Positions 1-25,800 are shown, counted from the first letter of the stretch. The stretch: DNA of 32,458 nt from Parachlorella kessleri (GCA_001598975.1 BBXU01000414.1:1-32458), one strand, 5' to 3'. A program made the numbers and translations. Notes: generated from the letters alone by a model not told the origin.

Positions 1-179
1 GGGCTGTTGCAAGGCGGTGGGCATGCAGAGGAAAGGTGCGACAAAACCAGTTCTTGGTGAGTTGTGCCTCGCTATCTGGAGCTGCGGTAGGAGGAATTTG
101 CACGGGTGAGATGTCAGGCGAGCCGCTTGATGGGCCGCGCTTCCAGCCCCGGGGCTTGCTGCTTCTGCTTCTGCTGCAG

Positions 180-13889
<13,710 letters not shown>

Positions 13890-14871
13890 AGGCGCCTACG
13901 TTCTGGGACGGCCAGCAGCGGGATTGCGAGTGTGAGCAGGGTCTAGGCTTTGTTTCCAGCGATTTGCAGTGTGGCAGGAGTACGTGGCCTGTATTGTCAG
14001 CGGCGAGGTATGCACTAGGGGTTTGCCAGAGTGTCTCTGCCAGAAGGTCTGGCGATGAGCTAAGCCCACATTGTTCATGCTGCCAGCAGGTGTGGTGGTA
14101 TGGTTCACCGGTCAACTTCTTCTTTCTGGCTTGTTCTTCTCTTGTCGTTCTGTAGGTTGGGAGGCCACAGAGGGTTCTGGGCGTTGTGGTTAGAGTTTAG
14201 GCAGGGTGTGGTAGTTGCAAATCAGCGAAAGTTGGTCCGCCCTTTTTCTTCATTGCGCAGTGCGGTCACGAGGATATGACTCAACTGGCCTGCTATTCCT
14301 CATGCCTGGTGTGTGTCATGCCCATGCAACGCTGTAAGATGGTGCACATGCAGAAGGTGTAGCAGGCTTCTTAGGATAGGTTTGAAGTAGGTGACAAAGA
14401 GCGTGCGGTGTAGGGTGCTGTCCGTGCTTTACCTTGCATGCATCCCTTGTGCCAGACAATCAACTGAACTTCTGGTGACACTAGTCGGCTTCTATGGGTA
14501 GGTTGTTAGCTGCTCACTTGTAGTTTGATAGTGTGCTCTATTACCTGCAATCTGCCAACAGAGTCATGAGCTCATAAGTTTGGCAGGGGGGCCTGCCATG
14601 CCTCTGGCAACACAGTCGCTTGTGTCAAGTGTCAACCTGCCTATCAAGATGGCTCGGAAGTCCAGGCAAGCCCCCTAAACGTATCAGCATCCGGCATTCT
14701 CAGTTCAGTTGCCTATCCTCTGTTCTCACGGTCTGCCACCATGCACAAAGACGGGTACAAGGCTTGGGGTGCAGATGTCAGTCGGGCTGTCGGTCAAGAC
14801 ATAGGTCCTAGTGTAGAGTGTCCGCTACTGGGTCTCGCTGTCAAGGGACCCAGCGGGCTGCAGGTGCTGAG
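13890..14871. other. Intergenic region between convergent genes; RPB1 3' UTR
   Basis: No coding exon was recognised on either strand. The left part should carry the RPB1 3' UTR and the right part the 3' UTR of the minus-strand gene that stops at 14872. Confidence 0.6.
14333..14337 (+). terminator. Candidate TGTAA polyadenylation signal for RPB1
   Basis: TGTAA, the usual chlorophyte poly(A) signal, occurs about 440 nt after the RPB1 stop. This is a single-motif match only. Confidence 0.35.
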
Positions 14872-15963
14872 TTACTTGACGAGTTTGCGGGCCTCCTCCA
14901 GTAGCCGCAACAGCTGGCTGGCGCTCATCGAATCTATTAGCGGGTCCAGCTCTGCTAGCAGGGTTTCCTTGGTGGGCTTCAGGGGACTGGTGCCTGCAGG
15001 CCACAAAAATTTAGACTAAACAGAGACTGTGCACATAGAAGGTCTTAGCTGGCAAGGCCAGCGCACACATGCATCTGCCAAGGTCGGGGGCGTAGCGTAT
15101 GGATTTGCTCGATGCCAGCTGCAGCACATCGCTCTGTTCATGCCAAGCATGTTGGTGAGCCGAGGCGAAGGCAGAACTTATATTTCTTAACTACGCATAC
15201 ATAGCCCTGTTTCCCATCTATATTGTTGGGGCACTGATGGGCCAGCCTGGTACCTCACCTGCTACTGCCTTCTCCCGTTTCTGTGGGCTGCTGGCTGGTC
15301 TCTCAGCCTCTGCCTGCCGCTTCTTGCCTGCAGCCTTGCTGGACTCGGGCTTGTCGACGTCTGTCTTTTTGGCTGGCGTCTTGCCTGCCTTCTTTGCCTC
15401 GGCTGTGGCTTTGGAGCCCTCACTCACTACCCAGCAGCGGACGTCCTTAGCCTCAAAGAAATATTTGCTCGGGTCGCCCGGAAACTTGACGTACAGTAGC
15501 TCTGGGGTTTTGGATTTGATGCTCACAACCGTGCCTACAAAAATCACGAAGGGCAGTCTTGGCTTGCGCACGTAGTGCCGGTCACAGAGCTTGCTGGGCC
15601 CATATGCTAATCAGACAAGTATGCGACCTGGCCGAGGAGAGTGAGAGCAACGCCACACAAAGCTACAGAGTATGTTTGTGTGCCAAAGCCAGCCGAAGAG
15701 AGGTTTAAGATGACAAGCACTGCACCCCCCCATGACGCCGCAGTCGAGTCCAGCCGGCAGGAGCACCATAGACCTCACCTTCCCAACCGCTTTTGCCCTT
15801 TGGTGGCGGATAGTCCGGCCTGCAGAGGTCTTTCAAGACAGGTGACCACAGCATGTTGAGCAAATCTTCAACACAGAACACGCCTAGCCTCACTACCAAC
15901 CCACCATAGGCTAGCCGGTGCCAAGATGGACTTTCCAACCAGGTCCGATATGCCGTTCGACAT
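14872..15963 (-). CDS. Small basic protein of unknown family, possible Tudor/PWWP-like N-terminal barrel
   Basis: The four-exon model on the minus strand is 15963-15905, 15819-15779, 15606-15259 and 14993-14872; phases close and give 189 aa. I do not recognise the family. Residues about 1-85 hold aromatic and beta-rich stretches (SLWPDYPPPKGKSGWE, LPFVIFVGTVVSI, ELLYVKFPGDPSKYFFEAKD). This looks like a small barrel of the kind found in Tudor or PWWP readers, but that is inference only. Next comes a Lys/Ala/Glu-rich basic linker with nuclear-localisation-like runs (AGKTPAKK, AAGKKRQAE). The C-terminus is a leucine-rich helical segment (LLAELDPLIDSMSASQLLRL) before LVK and the stop. Exon 3 alone would read on to a stop at 15218, but it holds a good GTGAGG donor whose phase fits the helical last exon. 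The gene is convergent with RPB1 and divergent from CTF8. A nuclear or chromatin role is a guess. Confidence 0.72.
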
Positions 15964-16315
15964 CTTGCTCTCAACCCTCCCTCCGAGGACCACGGCAAGA
16001 CTTCAAGGTTGCGTGCAACGTTCGGGTTGGACAGGTTCGTGACCCAGTATCGCAAGCAGTAGCGAGACGCCGTCAGCAGTTTGACATTGGCTTTTCGAAC
16101 GGGACGTCCAAGGATCTCAAAGCCTACTGGGCGGGACTGGCATAGCAGGGCAACGCACAGGCAACCAAAAAACGTTTTGGAGGTCGCTTGTCGACATGTG
16201 CGATTGCTGGGACCGCTTACATTGCTTGCTAAGAAGTTGTTGCTGAACTGTGTTACAGTCACCCAGTGCATGTGGCCCGGTTTGGGGCCTTTTACCTACG
16301 AACTGATCAACGGCC
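15964..16315. promoter_or_regulatory. Presumed bidirectional promoter (unknown basic protein / CTF8)
   Basis: These 352 bp separate two divergent start codons (15963 minus, 16316 plus). No clear TATA box was seen. The 188-residue frame that crosses it on the minus strand has no recognisable domain. Confidence 0.4.
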
Positions 16316-16991
16316 ATGCTGGTGCCAATAGTAGCTCCTGGCTCCCCAGCTGGTGTGCAGCAGTGGGCCATGGTTGAGCTGCAGGGAGAGGTGGAGAGGA
16401 AGGACGGCGGCACCTTAGAGCAGGCCTTTGACGTGGGCACCCTCTCCGTTAGCAACAGCGTAAGTATTGTCAGTACGACTGACTGCTATTGGTATCGTAC
16501 TTGTATCGTACAAGTTCAGCTAATCATTTGTACAGCCAAGCTGTAGCGGCACTAGGACCCTGGGTGCAGGGAGGCAGCGTGCTACTGAGCATAGGATATC
16601 ACCAGCTGGAAGGGAAGAAGCTGCCACTGAAAAAGCCACTGGCAGTGCTTGAACGCGAGCCTGCGGCCACCCAAGGGCTCACTTATAAGGTGTGGAATTG
16701 CAGAACAAGCAAACCAGGTGTTCTGGCTGGGGAACATTTTGAGCAGTGTCTAGTGGCTCCAGAACAGAAACTAGTTTTACTGCAGTCCTCGATGCACCTG
16801 TGCAATGAGCTCCGCACGACTTGCTGCATGGCGATAACATGCAGCATCCCCGCTTAACTTGGGACACTGTCGATTGACTGGTGGTCTGGACCCGTGTATA
16901 GGTACTTGGAGTCGTACGAGACAAGTACATGTTCAAAGCCCGCCCACGAGCCCTTATAACCAAGCCAGAGGGGAAGAAGGGCACAACCTGA
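16316..16991 (+). CDS. CTF8: CTF8, subunit of the CTF18-DCC1-CTF8 alternative clamp loader
   Basis: There are three exons (16316-16459, 16570-16689, 16902-16991), all joined in phase 0, giving 117 aa, which is close to the usual CTF8 size. Family signatures are WAMVELQGEVE near residue 17, LLSIGYHQLEGKKLPLKKPL in exon 2, and the C-terminal MFKARPRALI. In known systems CTF8 binds DCC1 and the CTF18-RFC loader, acting on PCNA in sister-chromatid cohesion and the replication checkpoint. The acceptor at 16568-16569 was chosen over a nearer AG because only it keeps the frame; it joins VSNS directly to GGSVLLSIG. The stop lies only 122 bp from the stop of the convergent EF-hand gene. Confidence 0.92.
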
Positions 16992-17113
16992 GGGCGAAGC
17001 GGGGCTTCCTTTTAGCAGTGGGGCTTCCATCTAGCAGAGTCAATATTATATAGGGGACTGCTTCTGGCGGTGGCGACTCTGACTGCGGTATCCATCCATC
17101 ACAGCAGGCGATG

Positions 17114-18199
17114 TTACTTAGACACCCTCCCTTGTTGTCCCCCGGCGGTTGCCGCAGCTGCTTGCTTCATGGTCTGCTTCATGGTGGGTCGGTTGCGCAG
17201 CTGCTTGATCTGGCTGGCTTGCAGGCTTTGCATAAACTCAGTGAGTGTGAGGGTCTTGCCGCTGTTGATGTCCGCTGTGCCAAACACCGCCTCTAGCTGG
17301 GCATCCAGCTCGTTCTGTACACAGCCAGCATTAAGCCTTTGGCAAGTTGTGACACGGTTTAGGGTGCTTGTACCATGCATATGCATGCTTCATTTTCACC
17401 GTGCTACCTACTTTGTATCTTTCCCTCGCTGCACATATTGACCTTGGTCTGGACACTTTGTTCGTCCTTGCTTACCCTGCCGAAACGGAGGTATGTCAGT
17501 TTCATGGCCTCCTCCAATGTCACCTTGCCGCTGTTCCCTAGATCGTGGATCACAAATTGCACCACGTTGAACAGCTGCCGTGGCTCCGTGCCTGCACGTG
17601 GAGCGATGATGGGCTGTCTTGTGTATAGACTTAACAAGCTGGCCTTCAAGCGTACACGAGGCCCTTGCCTTGCCCAACTCCCCCTTTCCGACAAGAGACA
17701 CTGGCATCTGTTATCCACATATCCTGACATAGTGGACGCAGCAGTGCAAGTCCCTATGCCTGGGCGCACCTGTTTTGTCGTCCCTGCAGCGCTCGTGCAT
17801 ACACTGGAACTCCTCCCAGTTGACCTTTTGGTCGCAGTCCTCGTCTACTTCCCAGATCATATCATCAATTTCGGCCTGCAAGCCACAAGGCAACTTCAGT
17901 GCCGGACTCAGGAGTTGTGCCTGGTTCAGTATCCGCTCGCATACAGCCGGACCTTCTTCATCTTGTGTCCGGTGGTTGTAAAGTACGCTGCCAGCTCCTC
18001 AGCATCTATCTTGCCATCCTTGTTCTTGTCAAGGAAATCGAAGGCCCGCTTTAGCTCGGCGGTCTCGTTTTTCCTGGCAAACCGCTCCTGCAGCAGCCAC
18101 GCAGGCCAGTCAGCAGAAAATAGAATCAGGCTTTAGGAGCATCCAATATTCGACACAGAAGCTTGGTGATGCGCTCACCCGAGATATTTCGGAGGCCAT
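17114..18199 (-). CDS. Calmodulin-like protein with four EF-hands
   Basis: There are five exons on the minus strand: 18199-18179, 18087-17953, 17875-17770, 17591-17476 and 17314-17114, giving 192 aa. EF-hand loops are at residues 27-38 (DKNKDGKIDAEE, canonical), 63-74 (DEDCDQKVNWEE, plausible), 104-115 (DLGNSGKVTLEE, weaker) and 141-152 (DINSGKTLTLTE, probably poor at binding). A basic Gln/Ala tail follows. Exon 1 is only 21 nt and codes for MASEISR; this ATG was preferred to one at 18308 because only it meets the splice phase of exon 2. The protein is a likely calcium sensor. The segment MIWEVDED followed by VNWEEF recalls EF-hand proteins I associate with algae and ciliated protists, but I cannot assign an orthologue. 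The exon 2 donor (GTCCGG) is weak yet is the only phase-compatible one seen. Confidence 0.85.
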
Positions 18200-18707
18200 C
18201 AGCGAGAAGCCAAGCCACTTGCGGCGGGTGGGGAGGCCAGTCGCTGAGGACTAGTACAGTTGAGGGGTTGAAATAGAGAGGAGGACGAGGTTTTTTCTTG
18301 CCAGCCAAGGTTACTAAGGTGAGTCAGGGGGCGCCGGCGCCGGGGAGTCTGAGGGTTGGCAGGCTATCTGGGCTTTTGGTGGCAGGCGATGTGGATCAGA
18401 AAGGAGGTAAGGGTACACTGGGGCTGTATGCCATTATGCTCTGTGTCTTGCCTAAGATCTGATCTAGTAGTTTCGCCTGGTCGTTCAACAGAAAACATAC
18501 TTCCTCCAGCCCCTTGACACCTACTCCAGGCCAGCATCCAGGCGGCCCACGCCAGTGGTAACATTGAAGGGGAGCTCAGTCAAAGACATCCATCCCCCTT
18601 TGGGGACAAGGAGTTGGTTACAAAAACTTATGAAATGAGTGCACTGGACTGGGATCATAGAGGAAAACCAAGGGTACAGATAGTCATATACCAGCAAACC
18701 TATCTCG
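18200..18707. other. Intergenic region between head-to-tail minus-strand genes
   Basis: These 508 bp should hold the 3' UTR of the amidotransferase gene and the promoter of the EF-hand gene. No coding exon was recognised. Confidence 0.5.
18618..18622 (-). terminator. Candidate TGTAA polyadenylation signal of the amidotransferase gene
   Basis: TGTAA on the minus strand lies about 86 nt past the stop at 18708, a usual distance for chlorophyte genes. The evidence is the motif only. Confidence 0.4.
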
Positions 18708-20205
18708 TCAGCCTTTAAGGAATGTTTTACAGAGCTGCTGGAGCTGGGCGCTGTACTCTGCTGGCCGCAGCTGCTTAAAAGAGGCATCCCGCAGTTCCAA
18801 GTCCTCCACAGCTATATCCTCCCTGTGCCGCTCTGTCAACATGACCACCACCTCCTCATCGAACTCTGGGTGGCCTTGCAAGCACAGTACGTTGCTGCCG
18901 ATGCAAAAGGCTTCGATTGGGCACCTCTCTGACGAGGCCAGTATGGTTGCCCCTTTGGGAACCTCCAGCACCTGCAGGGAAATTGCAGGTCAGAAAAGCG
19001 GCCATGGCATTGAGAGGGAAGTGCTGCCTGCATGCATGGCAGCGACATGGACGTGAGAAATGGTCTTCTATAATAACCGAGGTAGGATACTGTCTGTGTG
19101 TCCTCTACAAGTATAAGCCAAGGGTTATAGCCCGCACCAACCAAGTTGGCCAGCTATAACCATGAGAATTTTACTTGATGCGTCGCAAGGCACAACCGCC
19201 ATAGGCAAGTCATATCCCCGACGCCGCTGCACTTGCTTGCACAGAAGCGAGCTGCATGAAGGCAGGCTGCCAATTCATTGTACTGCACCTGGTCCTGGTG
19301 GACCTCATTGATGACCAGCCTGTCAGGCAATAGCTCCGCCCAGCTGGCTCCCACGGATGCTCTGGCAGCGGGATGAACGGTCACCTCTCGAGCTCCACAC
19401 TCAAAGAATCCCGCTCGGCCGACCTTGGCATCGTAAGCTGTGCCGACCACCTGGTGACCAAAGCAAACGCCCTGCACAGAAGCTTTGCACTCCTCATCCT
19501 CAGCCAAAGCTGAGGACGCCTGCTTTTGGGGCAGGAGGTACTGCATTTACGCTTACCGCTAGGTACTTCTGAGAGCCAGAAGGTTTACACAACGCAGACT
19601 AGTGCTCTTGGGCTCACTGGTCTCACCAGAAGCCGCGTCTGACTGTCAGCAACCCTCCGCACAAGGCCTCGCAGCTTCACAAGCCAGTCCTCTTGCCCAA
19701 ATGCATCCCCCCTGCAGGCCAGCATGGAAGCCGACTGTGGCAGAAAACACTGCTGAACCCTTGCTTTCTATAATATAAGCAGCTTGATGGCGCAGCAGGA
19801 GCTGACTCACTCACACGGAGCCGGTAATGACAAATCCATCGAAGGTCTGGAGCTCTTCTTCAGTGGGGAAGTCACCATCGTACACAAAGAACAGTTTCCA
19901 CTCTTCACCCTCGTCGCGCAGGAGCCTAAGGAACATGTCTTGGAACTTGCCTTTCCTGCAAATAAGGCGAGAAGAAGGCGAGTATGGGGTGCCTGCCCCA
20001 GGGGAACCTTAGGTCGTCCAGCCTCAAGTTGCTTACACTTGTTCCTAGCACACCCTAGGGCACCCCATGAGCTCAGCAGCCAGCCATGGAGGAGGGGTGC
20101 TCCAACCGAGGGTGTGCACGCTAGCCAACGAGTCTCTTACTTCTGAACCAACTGGTCTGGGTTGTCGGACAGATCCCCAGCTACAAGGATGCCAAAGCAT
20201 CCCAT
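18708..20205 (-). CDS. Class I glutamine amidotransferase, gamma-glutamyl-peptidase-like
   Basis: There are five exons on the minus strand: 20205-20141, 19955-19815, 19711-19627, 19471-19289 and 18971-18708, giving 245 aa, the usual length of plant gamma-glutamyl peptidases (GGP family). Exon 2 carries the family block DGFVITGSV, which continues into GDAFGQEDWLVKL. The nucleophile is Cys100 in GVCFGHQ, and the other triad members are His192 and Glu194 in LQGHPEFDEE. Plant relatives cleave gamma-glutamyl groups from glutathione conjugates in the cytosol, for example in glucosinolate synthesis. In an alga the substrate is unknown, with glutathione conjugates or gamma-glutamyl peptides likely. 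No signal peptide or fused synthetase domain is present, which argues against GMP synthase or a CTP synthase type. The start ATG opens straight into the first beta strand (MGCFGILVAGD). Confidence 0.9.
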
Positions 20206-20680
20206 GGACCCCTTCTGCCTAGATGCTCGACAGATGTGTGTTCACGCCCAGATCGCGAGAATTTGGTCAACCTGCACCAAACTGCGTGCCTATATAAAAC
20301 GCAGTGGAAGCTCGCCCCCTCTACCTTGCAATGGCCACCCTTGCATCATTACACGCCCGATCACACAACACAGCACATCGCAGCATGGTGATGTATGATA
20401 GCCCCATGAGCAGCTCCAGTAACCTCCCTAGTTTAATTTCCTCTTATGGTATGACAATCTCCTCCCCTACCAGCTCCTCCTAAAGGATGAAAAAAAGCAA
20501 GGGCGACCTAAGTTGGCGAAGATTGCTGCCAGGAAGAAACGAGGCAGTTCAGGTGTCACTTTAAATCCAAGCTGGGAGGCCAACCTCAGGTTGCCTCCGC
20601 ACCCCAATGGCATTTGGATGAGGCATTAGTAGCAGTCACGATCATCGCAACTGAAGCAGCGCCAAGCAGGTCAGCATGTT
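20206..20680. other. Intergenic region between head-to-tail minus-strand genes
   Basis: These 475 bp lie between the SDR stop and the amidotransferase start. No coding exon was recognised on either strand. Confidence 0.5.
20291..20299 (-). promoter_or_regulatory. Possible TATA box of the amidotransferase gene
   Basis: The minus strand reads TTTTATATAGG about 86 nt upstream of the start codon. The match is better on the plus strand (TATATAAAA), but no plus-strand gene follows it. There is no other support. Confidence 0.3.
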
Positions 20681-22548
20681 TCAATAGAAGCCCATGGAGC
20701 TGTAGCCTCCATCCACGGTAATAGTTGACCCAGCTATGTAGCTGGCCGCCGGGCTGCACAGGAAGGTCACCACTCGAGCCACCTCGCTAGGCTGCGCCAC
20801 CCGGCCCATGGGTGTCCTAGCCAGCACGCCTGCCTCATACTCCTCGTTTTGCAATACCTGCTCCGCAAGTGGTGTTGCTGTGTACCTGTAGCACGAATAT
20901 TTATTTATGTTTCACTGTACATCTACTACTCAAACAAGGCAAGCATGCTGGCAGCCTACTAGTGCAAGTGGAAAACTGTGGGTACTTAACAACTTAAGTT
21001 GGCTGAACACCTATAGGGGATTGGTGGGACATGATTACTTACCAGGGTGCGAGCGCCACTGCCCGCACCCCCTCTTTTGCCCATTCGCATGTAAAGTTCT
21101 TGACTACTTGGTTCATGGATGCCTGCGTGTGCGGGCAGGCATGCAAAGCTTGCTGAGCAAAGATAGACAGAAGATAACCGACTTCACTTTGGCCATTTCC
21201 ACCAGCCTCTGCCGGTAACAGACAATCTTGTCAGCATTGCCTCGGAGGTTTCATACAAGAATCGTACTCGTCACAGTGTGTTCATGCGAGCCCACCCGTT
21301 TGGCTTGTTTTGTTCCTCTGTGCTGTGGACTGTGCAAAGTATTTGTAAGTGGACGCAGCCACAGCAGCTCTCCCACCTTAGTCATTGCATACAGGGTGCC
21401 GCTTCTCATGGCTGTGGGCCCGCCAGCCACACTAGAGTTCATGATGATGAGCCCTGCGCCGCTGGCCTTGAGAAGGGGGTAGGCCAATTGAGAGAGGTTG
21501 TAGGCTGACTCTACGTTTACAGTCATCATGGTGTGGAAATCATCATGCGTGAGCTCAAGGGTCGGCTTCCTGATGTTGAAGCCAACGTTGTTAAATAGCA
21601 CATCTGCAGCGGTACAAAAGATGCCTGATAGCTGCCTGCAATGAATGCCGACAACTTGCGCTGTGGACGCAACAGGACCAGCATACCCTGCCTGGTGTGG
21701 CAGAGGCTGTACACCCAGCGTACTGCTAGGCGTACCAGCGGCAAGTGTGGAAAGGATTTGATTGCGAAGCCCAAATGACACTCTCTGGGACGCCTGCCCG
21801 ATGCATTGGCAGTGCAAACAACAGGCATGACCTGGTGTGGCGTAGCAAGAGGACCGAGCATGGATACGTGTCTTTGCCCAGCCGCTGATCAGCAGGGCTT
21901 CACCCATGAAGAAAGCTGCACCTAGCCTAAGAAGCAGTAGAGTAATGGTAATCAGTTAGCATCATTCCCACTTAGCTTTCAGAGGCCCCGTGCCTCCTGG
22001 CACGTACCCAGCTTGCCCTCGAAGAGCTCTGCTGCCTTTTCTATCAACTTCTTGCGGTCCTCAGGCAGCGACACGTCGGTCACGATGCCATCCACCCGCC
22101 ATCCGGCCTGTCGGGACTGATCTAACAACTGCTCCAAATCGCTGGCTTTGCGAGCGCAGGTCAGCACTCTGCATAGTACTAAACAGTTCACTTGAGATTG
22201 CTTAGGAAATTCAGCCAGGCGGCACAAACCGTTCTGTACATCTGCCTGCACTTGGTGCAGGTGTCCAGACAACACACATTTATGGGAGGGACTGGACTTT
22301 ATTCTGGCAGTCCCAGGTTGTCCAAAGGGTATGGATACCTGGCCCCCAGCGCTCCAAGCTCCTCAACCACCGCCCTACCGATCCCTGCTAGCATAGGGTG
22401 GGTGGAGTGTCAATACAACAAACCTTGCCAGAGGGAAAAACTAAATACAGGTGAACGTACCTTGCGTGCCTCCCGTCACAAGTACCGTTTTATTGTATGG
22501 TGAGTAGTGCTGCAGCAGCCTATCCTTCACGCTGCCTAAGTCGGCCAT
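20681..22548 (-). CDS. Short-chain dehydrogenase/reductase, tropinone-reductase-like
   Basis: There are six exons on the minus strand: 22548-22461, 22384-22339, 22168-22008, 21603-21377, 21122-21043 and 20885-20681. They give 268 aa, typical of classical SDRs. The NAD(P) binding motif is TGGTQGIG at residues 25-32, and the structural NNVG is at 103-106. Catalytic residues are Asn128 in TVNVES, Ser156 in MNSSVAGG, and Tyr170 with Lys174 in YAMTK. The C-terminal block [20 protein letters not shown] is characteristic of the tropinone-reductase-like plant subgroup. An Arg at the end of beta strand 2 ([11 protein letters not shown]) suggests NADPH preference; that is inference from the family. The physiological substrate is unknown, as this subgroup is broad. 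It shares a 306-bp divergent promoter region with the kinase gene. Confidence 0.92.
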
Positions 22549-22854
22549 GGCTATGATAGCCACCCTATACAATAGTGTCGAGTTCGATCTGTTGTGTCAA
22601 GGAATGAACACAACGAACACAGCTTCAAGTCATTAAGGACGCAGGGAGACAAGACCCAACTCTACCCGCCGCCACGTGGATCACATGTGGCATCCACTCT
22701 GCAGTGCTTGAACTTGTCGCTCGTTCTGTTTCCCCAGCTACTGCTATTTTGTTGCTGCCTTTCCAGATGGGTTCGAGGAAGTGAGTTCCGCAGCTCTAAC
22801 AGGAGGTGCCCTGTGCAACCTCCCTGCACGCTCACGTCCCAAAAGCGATCAGTG
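22549..22854. promoter_or_regulatory. Presumed bidirectional promoter (SDR / kinase)
   Basis: These 306 bp separate divergent starts (22548 minus, 22855 plus). No convincing TATA box was seen. The plus-strand start is itself predicted. Confidence 0.35.
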
Positions 22855-25800
22855 ATGGAAGGACGGCGAGCTGAGGCACCCAGGTGCTCTTGACGATAGG
22901 CTTGTATCGACATGTGCAAAATACCCAACTTGCACCGGGTCGCTAAGTGCACGCTACTTTCTGGGGGGGCCCACCCTGTCACTGTTACGGGGAGCAGCGC
23001 GTGTAGGCTGACTACTACACGTTCACAGCAAAGCGACCCAAACTTGTCTCTGCCCTTGTGAACCCCATGCAGCACTCGGCAGGAGGAGATGGCCATTGCG
23101 TTACAGGTGGCCCACGAGGTGAACGGCCATCTGAATAAGGAGGTGGAGCAACTTACCCAACAGGTTGAAGCGCTACGGCTGGAGAAGGATGCCTGCCTGG
23201 CGCATATCAAGTTCCTAGCCCGGAAGCTGGCCGATGAGCGGAGGAAGGCTGCAGCTGCGGTGCGCTGAGCAGTAGTCGCTGCTGACTGGGTCCCGCTTGT
23301 GTGTGATATCAGATGTAGCGACAAGCAGGCACGCTGCGGCCTTTTGGATCCTGTGCACTTTACGTCATGTGGTGGGGCACTGACCGCTCACTTCTCCAAT
23401 TGCGACAAATTACACAGCTTAGATTTGGCAGCCACTGTTGCACAATGGGCTTCAAGTGGCATATAGACAGAAGTCCTGTTAACTCTGTGTGGGCTGCAGG
23501 GCAGTGCAGGCACCGCTGCAGAGGACCCCGAGGTGTTGTCAGAAGATTGCTTTCAAGCAGTGCCAGCCAAACCCTCAGGTGCTTTAGGAATCCTGTAATA
23601 TGCGAAGGTGGCTGCAGCACCACTTGCGGCTCTTGTTTCAAACAAGATCAATCAAACTAAGAAAGACTGGTCCAAGCTACGGTAGGTTCACCTGCCCTTT
23701 CAAGGCAGTGTGTGGCTCGTTTACACTTCCAGTGGCTGACTGTGTTGCAGCTGTGCATGGCGTTGATGACGACTGGTTGGACGACCCAGAGTGGCAGCGG
23801 GTGAAGGACATGGGGCTGCAGCGTGGCTGGCTCATCGACCCACAAGAGGTGAGGGCACCAGCGGCCAAAAGCAAGACGTGCGGCACACTGGTGTCCATGT
23901 TCACGGGCACAGGATGTCTTGGCTGCATGTTGCCCCCCTCCCCCTATCGACGCACCTCCTTCCACGGGTCTTTCGCCTGCACCAATCTCTGTAGAACAGG
24001 CAACTTGACGGGCTGCCATGAGGAGCTGCAGCCTGACCCTCTATCCTGGCAGGCGCTAGTCCATCTGATGTGCCTGCCATCCCCCACAGATAGTGTTGGG
24101 CGAGGTACTGGGGCAGGGCGCCTTTGGCACCACCTACCACGCCACCTGGCGAGGCGGCGTTGCGGCCGTCAAGTGCATCCGGGTGGGCAGCCGCAGCGAG
24201 GCAACCAGCTTCCTGCGGGAGGTGGAGGCACTCTCACTGGTGCGCCACGCTAACGTCATGCCTATGTACGGTGAGTACAGATGCCCCAAGTTCGGCAGGT
24301 GTCATGTATTTGTGATTGGTGAGCGTGTTCCTGACTGAGCTGGCGCGACCTGCTTTTTTGTGTGGGTCTGGCCAGCATAAGAGTGAACCAGGTGCCTACT
24401 TAAAGCTGACAGCCATCGCTGCCGAGTCATGACCACCAGCCCGCCCGCCTGCCCGCAGGTGCATGCATCGACCCTCCCAGCCAGTGCTGGCTAGTGTGCG
24501 AGCTACTCACTGGCGGCACGTTGGCCACCTGGCTCTACGGGCCCCCCGGCTCCCGTCGCATGCCAGACCGTAGCCTCACAGACAGGCTAGGCATGGCTCT
24601 GGATGTGGCGCGTGGCATGCAGGTGAGGCCTTGCTGGGGTGCTCAGCGCTGAGACGGCGCCACAGCCTGCCGCGAGCATCTGTGCTACCAACCCTCCCAT
24701 CCAGAGCATAGGCTTGGTGAAGTTATCGGCACTTTGTCTTCACTGGAAATCATGACCATAACCTGTCCAACTGCCCCTCAGGAGCGCATGTCCAACTGCA
24801 ACCCAGGTTCCTTGGGCTGCCTTCGACACTTTGCTGCTTTACCATTGCTGCCTCCTGTGATGTGAGAGCAGGCGCTGGAACAGAGCACGCCACCTATCCT
24901 ACACCGCGACCTTAAGCCGTCAAACGTGTTCATAGACGCGGCGGGCCACGGCCGGGTGGCTGACATGGGCTTGGCGCGGGTCCTCACCCCGGCAGCTATG
25001 GTGTCACTGACAGGCGAGACGGGCACGTGAGTCCATGTTAAGGATCTGCTATGTAGCGTCGCTCAGGCAGCTACAGAATAGCTCGACTCGCCTGCTTGCT
25101 TGCCTGCTTGCTTGCTTGCTTGCGGTGTGACCTGGGGGCAAGCCTAGGTTGACAGGCAACAGTCCCATGTACAATTTGCAAGGGCACACCCCCATGTGCA
25201 ACTTCAAATGCACACTCCCATTTGAGGGGGGAGCAACAAAGATGCCAGTGTGGCTGGCTGGACAGTGACCCACAGGCCTAGGCTAGATTAGAGGCAAGCC
25301 TGTGCACTAGTTTGGCCTTCCCACAACTGCTTAACGTTTATCCTTGCTCTTCTGCTGCAGGTATGTGTATATGAGTCCAGAATGTATACGGTGAGTAGAA
25401 TGAAGCTGAGTATGTGCATCACAGCGTCCTGCCATGCAATCCTGAGTGTTCAACCTCGCTTCAACAGCGGTGCCAGAGTCCACCAATTAACACCAGTAAG
25501 CAGCATTGGAAAGCTCCCCTTCAAAGTGGTCCCAAGAAGGAGGCCTGCAGCGTTTGAGCACTTTGAACACTGTTCACATGCAGGCATGAGGTGTACGACT
25601 CTCGCAGCGATGTGTGGTCCTGGGGAGTGATGGCGGTGGAGCTTCTCACGCAGCAGAAGCCCTATGCCAGCCTGTATGCCACCCCAGTTCAAATAGCCAT
25701 CCAGGTTGGTTGGTGGGCTTGCACGACATCGCGCTGGCAGTGGCATGGTGGTACTTCTGCTCTAACTGGCTTGGAAAGCACATGATCACATTGTGCGGCA

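Noticed and set aside
15218..15258. Stop at 15218 as the end of the small basic protein
   Set aside because: A GTGAGG donor at 15258 joins in phase to an exon ending at 14872 that codes a coherent helical tail, so this stretch is intron.
15705..16271. 188-residue open frame on the minus strand
   Set aside because: It shows no domain and crosses the presumed promoter. The real gene uses other frames with splice-supported exons here.
18126..18308. ATG at 18308 as start of the EF-hand protein
   Set aside because: Its frame does not match the phase of the donor at 18178 and exon 2. The ATG at 18199 does, giving MASEISR.
20291..20299. TATATAAAA as a plus-strand promoter
   Set aside because: No plus-strand coding exon follows it before the 3' end of the minus-strand SDR gene.
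23073..23268. Separate short coiled-coil gene ending in TGA at 23268
   Set aside because: The GTGCGC donor at 23260 leaves phase 0, which fits the next exon of the kinase, and an upstream ATG exon also fits. This remains a minor alternative.
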